Positions 59,724 to 64,000 of a stretch of DNA of 64,000 nucleotides are shown piece after piece. Each line of letters opens with the position of its first letter. The stretch's first letter is position 1. The notes beneath the pieces are model-generated. The model did no database searches and had not been told where the DNA came from. It saw only the letters and a list, made by a program, of their open reading frames with translations. The position numbers and the translations under genes were made by a program. This DNA comes from Isoetes taiwanensis (Eukaryota > Streptophyta > Lycopodiopsida > Isoetales > Isoetaceae), in assembly GCA_021234155.1 (NCBI GenBank), contig JAJEKV010000112.1, positions 2,286,282-2,350,281 of the forward strand, given 5' to 3'.

Positions 59724-59991
59724 ATCGCGATCGCGATCCTCTGGACACATTGGCAGAAAAATATATGAATACGTCATCAGCTCTAACTAAAGTCTTCACC
59801 AGCTCTAACTAAAATCTTCATCAGCTCTCACTAAAGTATTTATGGCCCACTCAAATATTATTTTACTCTAGGATTTCAGGACAGAATACCTCCACAAGAT
59901 CGCAGTCGCGATTATTTCGAGCGAGCAGATTTGGAACGTGTACCTGACGTTGCGTCAAACGAAAATAACTCAGCAGGATCACAGTCACGAT
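59724..59991 (+). repeat. Element C palindromes in the divergent promoter
   Basis: ATCGCGATCGCGAT (59724-59737), ATCGCAGTCGCGAT (59899-59912) and ATCACAGTCACGAT (59978-59991) lie between the two gene starts. Later copies show C-to-T or G-to-A changes at CpG, as expected of methylated sites. Confidence 0.75.
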
Positions 59992-60390
59992 TTCTTCAGG
60001 CGAGCCTACCAAGATCATCACACCTTCAAATGAAAGGAAATGGTGCATTGAAATTGCACAAGCAATTCCTCAAACTAAAGGTGACAGAAGAAAAGACCTG
60101 TGCTTGTTCCTCCGGACTGGCAAGAAAGTTGAGGACGTACAACAGATAGGGATAGTGATTGCTATGTGGGAGGGCACAAAAAACAATGTGCAGGACGCCA
60201 TTATATGCAGCGTGGAGGATACACAGCAATTGCAGTTCCTGGAGTACGTTTTGCAATGGAGGAACTACGACCCCTCAATGACGACGGCTAGCAAGTTGAA
60301 CAAACCGGCAACAGGGAAAAATGTCCCAACTAGTGCAAAAGGATATGGCTGGGAGCTGCAGTCGTATGAATCTTTGTTTCTATCCGGAAT

Positions 60391-61070
60391 AAAGGAAGGA
60401 AGGAAGGAAGGAAAAATTTTTAACGTCCACGGAACCCAATCGGGTTATGGGACCAAGTACATAAGGGACCGAAGTCCTGGACCGAAGTCCAAACAAGAAC
60501 ATGGGCCGAAGCCCTTAAACCAAAGCACAACGTGAGCTAGAACACAACCGTCATGACCCGGATTAAAAACCACCTGGGAAAAAACCGTTGCCAGGATGAC
60601 TATGGCTGCTCACCGATCCAAAAATCCATGCTGTTGCACAAGCAACAAGCATACCTTCATACCTCCAGCAGGCAAAGCTTCACCAAGCAACTCCAAACCG
60701 TAACCTCTTCACAACTGGGTGCTGGAAAACAGACGCCCCCAACGCCAATCGCCCAGACACGCAGGGAAGGCGGCGCTCAGAAAAACCGCTCAGGGAAATC
60801 GCCCATCGGAGGTGCCTCCTCACCCATCCACCAGCCCTGCGCCAAGGCGCCAGCACCCCCAGGTATGCGCGCAGGCGGACATCCACTCAGGCACACACAG
60901 GGGTGCCATCCTTCACTGCCGCTGCTCCAACGCCATCCATCATTGCATCCGCTCGGGCAGGCCTCAGGCAGCGCCTCAGGCAGGCGCCAGGCGCCAGGCG
61001 GAGAGGCAACGGAGGAGGACTCAAAGGGAAACAGGGATATGCTGCCAGGTTTCTCGGCATGCAGGAAAGG
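60391..61070 (-). mobile_element. LINE fragment inserted in the element C gene
   Basis: On the minus strand the 3' end reads GTACTTGGTCCCATAACCCG..CCGTGGACG and ends in a (CTTC)n tract (60393-60415), matching the 3' end of the LINE at 23285-23354 apart from the tail repeat. GC-rich sequence to ~61070 is the body. It splits a conserved exon after LFLSGIK. Confidence 0.7.
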
Positions 61071-62181
61071 TTTGCTAGCAGACAAGAAACCACCGAGCAT
61101 TGCGTTGAAAGCAAAGCGTGATGAGAAAATGCCCTCGATCATGGACACAAACTGGCTAAGAGCTCAGGCCAAGAAGAAGAATGTAAGGCCTGCCTCCATA
61201 GCAGAGGACTCTTCCCAGATCAGAGCCCTGTTTGTAGAGCCTGTTACCATGGCCCCTCCTTCAGCTATTATTAATCTGACACAGCCTCTGGCTATTTGTG
61301 CTCCACCTGTTACAACGAAAGAGACGTTGGTCCCCAACAAGCTATCAAAGTTCACGATCAACCTGCGCAAACTGACAACATCGGATAGTGGAGAGACTTC
61401 GTCATCTCGCACGCCTCCTTCTGTCACAGGTTTATCTTCTTCGAATACCTTGGCATGGCCCGTTATCCCTGAACTGCCAACTGAGCTTAAGTTCAATCCT
61501 GAGGAAGAACGTAAGTTGGTCGAGCAAACCGCACAGAAGCTTGAACAGTTTAAGCGGTTTTATCCGCTTGGTGTGAACTGGTTTATGAAGGTATCTATTT
61601 TTGATTGCGAGCCAGCTCCTGCTAATCTCACCCATCGAATGCGGTCGAACGACCATGTGCAAACACTAGTGAAGAGCTTCAAGACGTATCCTACAGAGGT
61701 CCTCACACCGGCCGACGTTGTCCCCTTTGACCCAATTACTAGGTGATTGTTATTATCCATCATATTTGTTTTGTGGCTTCTTATCTAATCGGTCTGCATT
61801 ATTTCAGGAGAAAGGTCACCTGGAGCGCAGAAGCTTATTTAAAGTGCAAAAAATTTTGGATAATTTCTGGTAACCATAGTATATGTGCAGCTCAATTGCT
61901 TTGCGGTGTTGTTGGTGAACTGGAACAACGGCTCGAATTTGCTAAAGCCTACGCCAGGAGAAGGACCAGAGTGCTGAATGGAAATTTGTCAGATAGAGAA
62001 TATATTGAGTTGAGCATTCAGTGCAATGAAGTCATTGCAAACACCATATACAGAGAGCCTTTGATAGAGAAGCTGCAACAACTACGGCATCAACACAAGG
62101 CATATGGATGTCCTCCGCAAGGGCCCATTGGTACTGCTACAACATCGGCATGGAAGGTATTTTGTATTTTTAGCTCACCAA

Positions 62182-62195
62182 CATCGCGGCCGCGA
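62182..62195 (+). repeat. Element C palindrome within an intron
   Basis: ATCGCGGCCGCGAT lies inside the 64-bp intron 62157-62220, repeating the intronic placement seen in A and B. Confidence 0.85.
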
Positions 62196-64000
62196 TTATG
62201 CTGACCATTTATTTTTCAGGACTTCCACGAGATAGCTACTACAACATTGAAGGTGAAGGAGCTAAAAGATGAAAATCAGTTCATTTTTATGGAGGAGCGC
62301 GTCTTCAAAAAACTAATGGAAGTGGCCAACAAATGGGTGAGCAGAAAACTCTGTGATGAACATGGGGATCTACCTGACAGGCCAACGAAGGACTTCTTCA
62401 ACAAAACTTGGCTAAGATTCCTTAGAGGTATGTCTAATGCAGAGGTTTCTCAGCTGCTTGATGAGATTTTGGAAGGAAAGACATACCTTAAGGTGCAAGC
62501 GGGATATCACAGCAGGTATGATTGCAAGCAGCGCGCCATTGACATTAGAAGCTTGACCTTCATGCGCAGAGAGATTGTGTCCTATGCTTCCAGCTTGCTT
62601 CAGAAAGAATACTCTTCTTTTGAAGAATTGTTGTCTGAGTTTCCTGAGTTCACTGAACAGCGGATTCTTGATATTTCTGATTCGGATACAGAATACGTGA
62701 AGTCCAATTACAACAAAGATCATGTCGTGGGTAATTTGCCCGTTGCATTTTTAGAGACGATCAGATTCGATTTTGAAACCTGAAGAGGCTATCAAAATCA
62801 AACAGAAAAAAAATGTTGTTCACGCAGTGACAAAGGAAGGGATTCCTACGTCCACTCCAGTATCTGAGAATGCAACACTGGTGTTCATTGACATGAGGGG
62901 GTTCTCTACAATATGGAACTGCAAAAAGTACATGGAGCTCTTTACAAGAGTATCCAGCATGACAATTGCTAATCTTTATCACCTGGTTATTCTGATGCGG
63001 TCTGTGAACTTGCCAGATTGCTTGTACAGTCAAAAGCAGATTCAAGGCGGCTCCCATATTTCTGTAAGCACGTATGACGAGCAAGGATGGGAGAACAAGA
63101 AAAGAGTAAAGGAGTATCAGTATTACATCACCCATATGTGCATTAACAGAAGCGACTCCAGGGTAATGCCGATATTGCCTGAGCTGGAGCTTCATTTGAC
63201 ACCGGTGAGCTCAGCACCAAAGAACACCCCCTTGCCACCAATGCATGTCACTGGAAATGAAGAAGCTGATGAGAAAATGAGAAAAAAATGGCAGACTTAC
63301 TTCACGGGTAAACCAAGATACAAGTTTGTCGGAATGGAAGGTGATCATGTGCTAAAGTGCCAGTTGAAGACATCATATGCTTACTACATTGTTGATCAGC
63401 TGGTGCCCAAGGATGGTTGTGTCCTTGATTTCTTCTCAGCTGGTACTGCTTCCCGTGTCGCCTTAATGCAAGGAAAGAAAAGTATTGCATTCGAGAGCCA
63501 AGGTAAAGTATGTCGATTTCTTAGGGCTTTCTTGCATAAGCTTGAAAGAATGGTTTGCCAGGGCACTGGGGAGTCATATGAAGAGGAGAAAGCAGACACT
63601 GCAAATGATCCTGACAAGATCAATATAAATATTACCCAAAAAACAGATATATCTAACCTTGATGAAATCTTGGATCAAATGGATGCACAGAGCTACGAGC
63701 AAAGGATGCAGCAGACGAAAAGACTTTTAGAGTCTACAGAGAAAGGTATTAATGCGCTAGAGCCTATGTTTTAAAAATTGGGGGCTTTAAACAAAAAATT
63801 TGATGCGTACATGCCTTTCTTGACAGACGGATCAAATTTCGAATACATAGGAATCAACGAGGAACTTGCGCATCATGAGGGTGAGCCAAGTGGTACACAA
63901 GAGCACCAGGTTGTAACCAAGAAAAAGAAGCTCTTCCACACACCAGAAATCGACTGTGGTGTCCAAAATCCCGCATCGGTGGAAGGCAGCGCAATGGATA

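Larger units (their letters stand above)
55560..64000 (+). mobile_element. Element C: third DUF7869 + ParB/methyltransferase-like element (runs off the window)
   Basis: C has the same layout as B: a leftward transposase-like gene, a short divergent gap with palindromes, and a rightward ParB/methyltransferase-like gene. A small-protein gene lies left of the transposase. Palindromes are ATCGCG-NN-CGCGAT. Both large genes are disrupted, and a LINE fragment is inserted. The left limit is estimated from the conserved small-gene promoter; the right end is beyond the window. Confidence 0.72.
60000..64000 (+). pseudogene. ParB-like / methyltransferase-like gene of element C (partial, disrupted)
   Basis: An acceptor TTTCTTCAG opens the first recognised exon: EPTKIITPSNERKWCIEIAQ, LCLFLRTGKK and GWELQSYESLFLSGIK, homologous to B. 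A LINE fragment then interrupts the exon. Past ~61080 it continues MDTNWLRAQ, FYPLGVNWFMK, ADVVPFDP, an intron (61743-61808), the ParB/Srx-like FWIISGNHSICAAQLL, another intron (62157-62220) holding a palindrome, LVFIDMRGFSTIW at the DPPY position, and GCVLDFFSAGTASRVALMQG (motif I-like). The catalytic DPPY-type residues are gone, as in B. A frame change near 62770 and a TAA at 63772 disrupt it. No histone-like N-terminus was found. It runs past the window end. Confidence 0.78.

Noticed and set aside
60553-61746. A single 397-residue protein
   Set aside because: The first ~170 codons are LINE-derived sequence fused by chance to the element C gene; the frame is chimeric.
1-64000. tRNA or rRNA genes
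   Set aside because: None was recognised by eye on either strand; a covariance-model scan would be needed to exclude degraded copies.

Overview
The window is nuclear DNA of a land plant, most likely a non-seed plant such as a fern, lycophyte or bryophyte. It has plant-type TATA boxes and GT-AG introns, a pentatricopeptide-repeat (PPR) fragment, a DJ-1 homolog D relic, a ZIP4/SPO22 relic and LINE debris. Its one clearly intact host-type gene (51.7-52.8 kb) is an intronless microbial-type terpene synthase (MTPSL), a class known from non-seed land plants. Everything else is mobile or decayed DNA.

The main content is three related two-gene elements, called A, B and C here. Each has two divergent genes. 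One encodes a DUF7869-type presumed transposase: a cysteine cluster, then DxMxQK..P, LQLDN and GHTHxxID motifs, then an acidic or aromatic tail domain. The other encodes a large protein with a ParB/Srx-like GxH motif followed by a DNA N6-adenine/N4-cytosine methyltransferase-like fold of permuted (beta-class) order. Element A (13132-21731, 8600 bp, 30-bp terminal inverted repeats, ATTT target duplication) sits inside a palindrome of element B (about 9.7-30.5 kb). Element C (about 55.5 kb to the window end) is a third, more decayed copy. All three carry stops or frameshifts.

Each element carries its own repeated palindrome, almost always in introns and intergenic DNA. A has about 31 sites built on TATAAATTTATA, phased every ~30 bp. 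B has about 20 sites with half-site AAATTGGGCG. C has a few sites of ATCGCG..CGCGAT. Family-specific motif arrays next to a ParB-like protein suggest a self-recognition system, like ParB-parS in bacteria or the VANC anti-silencing proteins of Arabidopsis VANDAL elements. The B protein begins MARTKQTAR, identical to the first nine residues of histone H3, which suggests chromatin mimicry. A keeps methyltransferase motifs DIPYG and FSGSGTT; B and C have lost the DPPY-type motif.

Element-linked accessory genes include a new family of ~63-88-residue proteins: three copies at 28.2-29.5 kb and one at 55.8 kb, with a shared TATA-containing promoter. An unrecognised 165-residue helical protein lies at 30.0-30.5 kb.

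Layout: 0-9.7 kb, repeats and a pyrimidine-rich retroelement-like unit; 9.7-30.5 kb, element B with A nested inside; 30.7-41 kb, LINE fragments, a MITE-like element and a 1-kb tandem duplication; 41-50 kb, gene relics (DJ-1D, PPR, ZIP4) among dispersed repeats; 50.8-52.9 kb, a perfect inverted repeat and the terpene synthase; 53.9-55.5 kb, repeats; 55.5-64 kb, element C, truncated by the window end.
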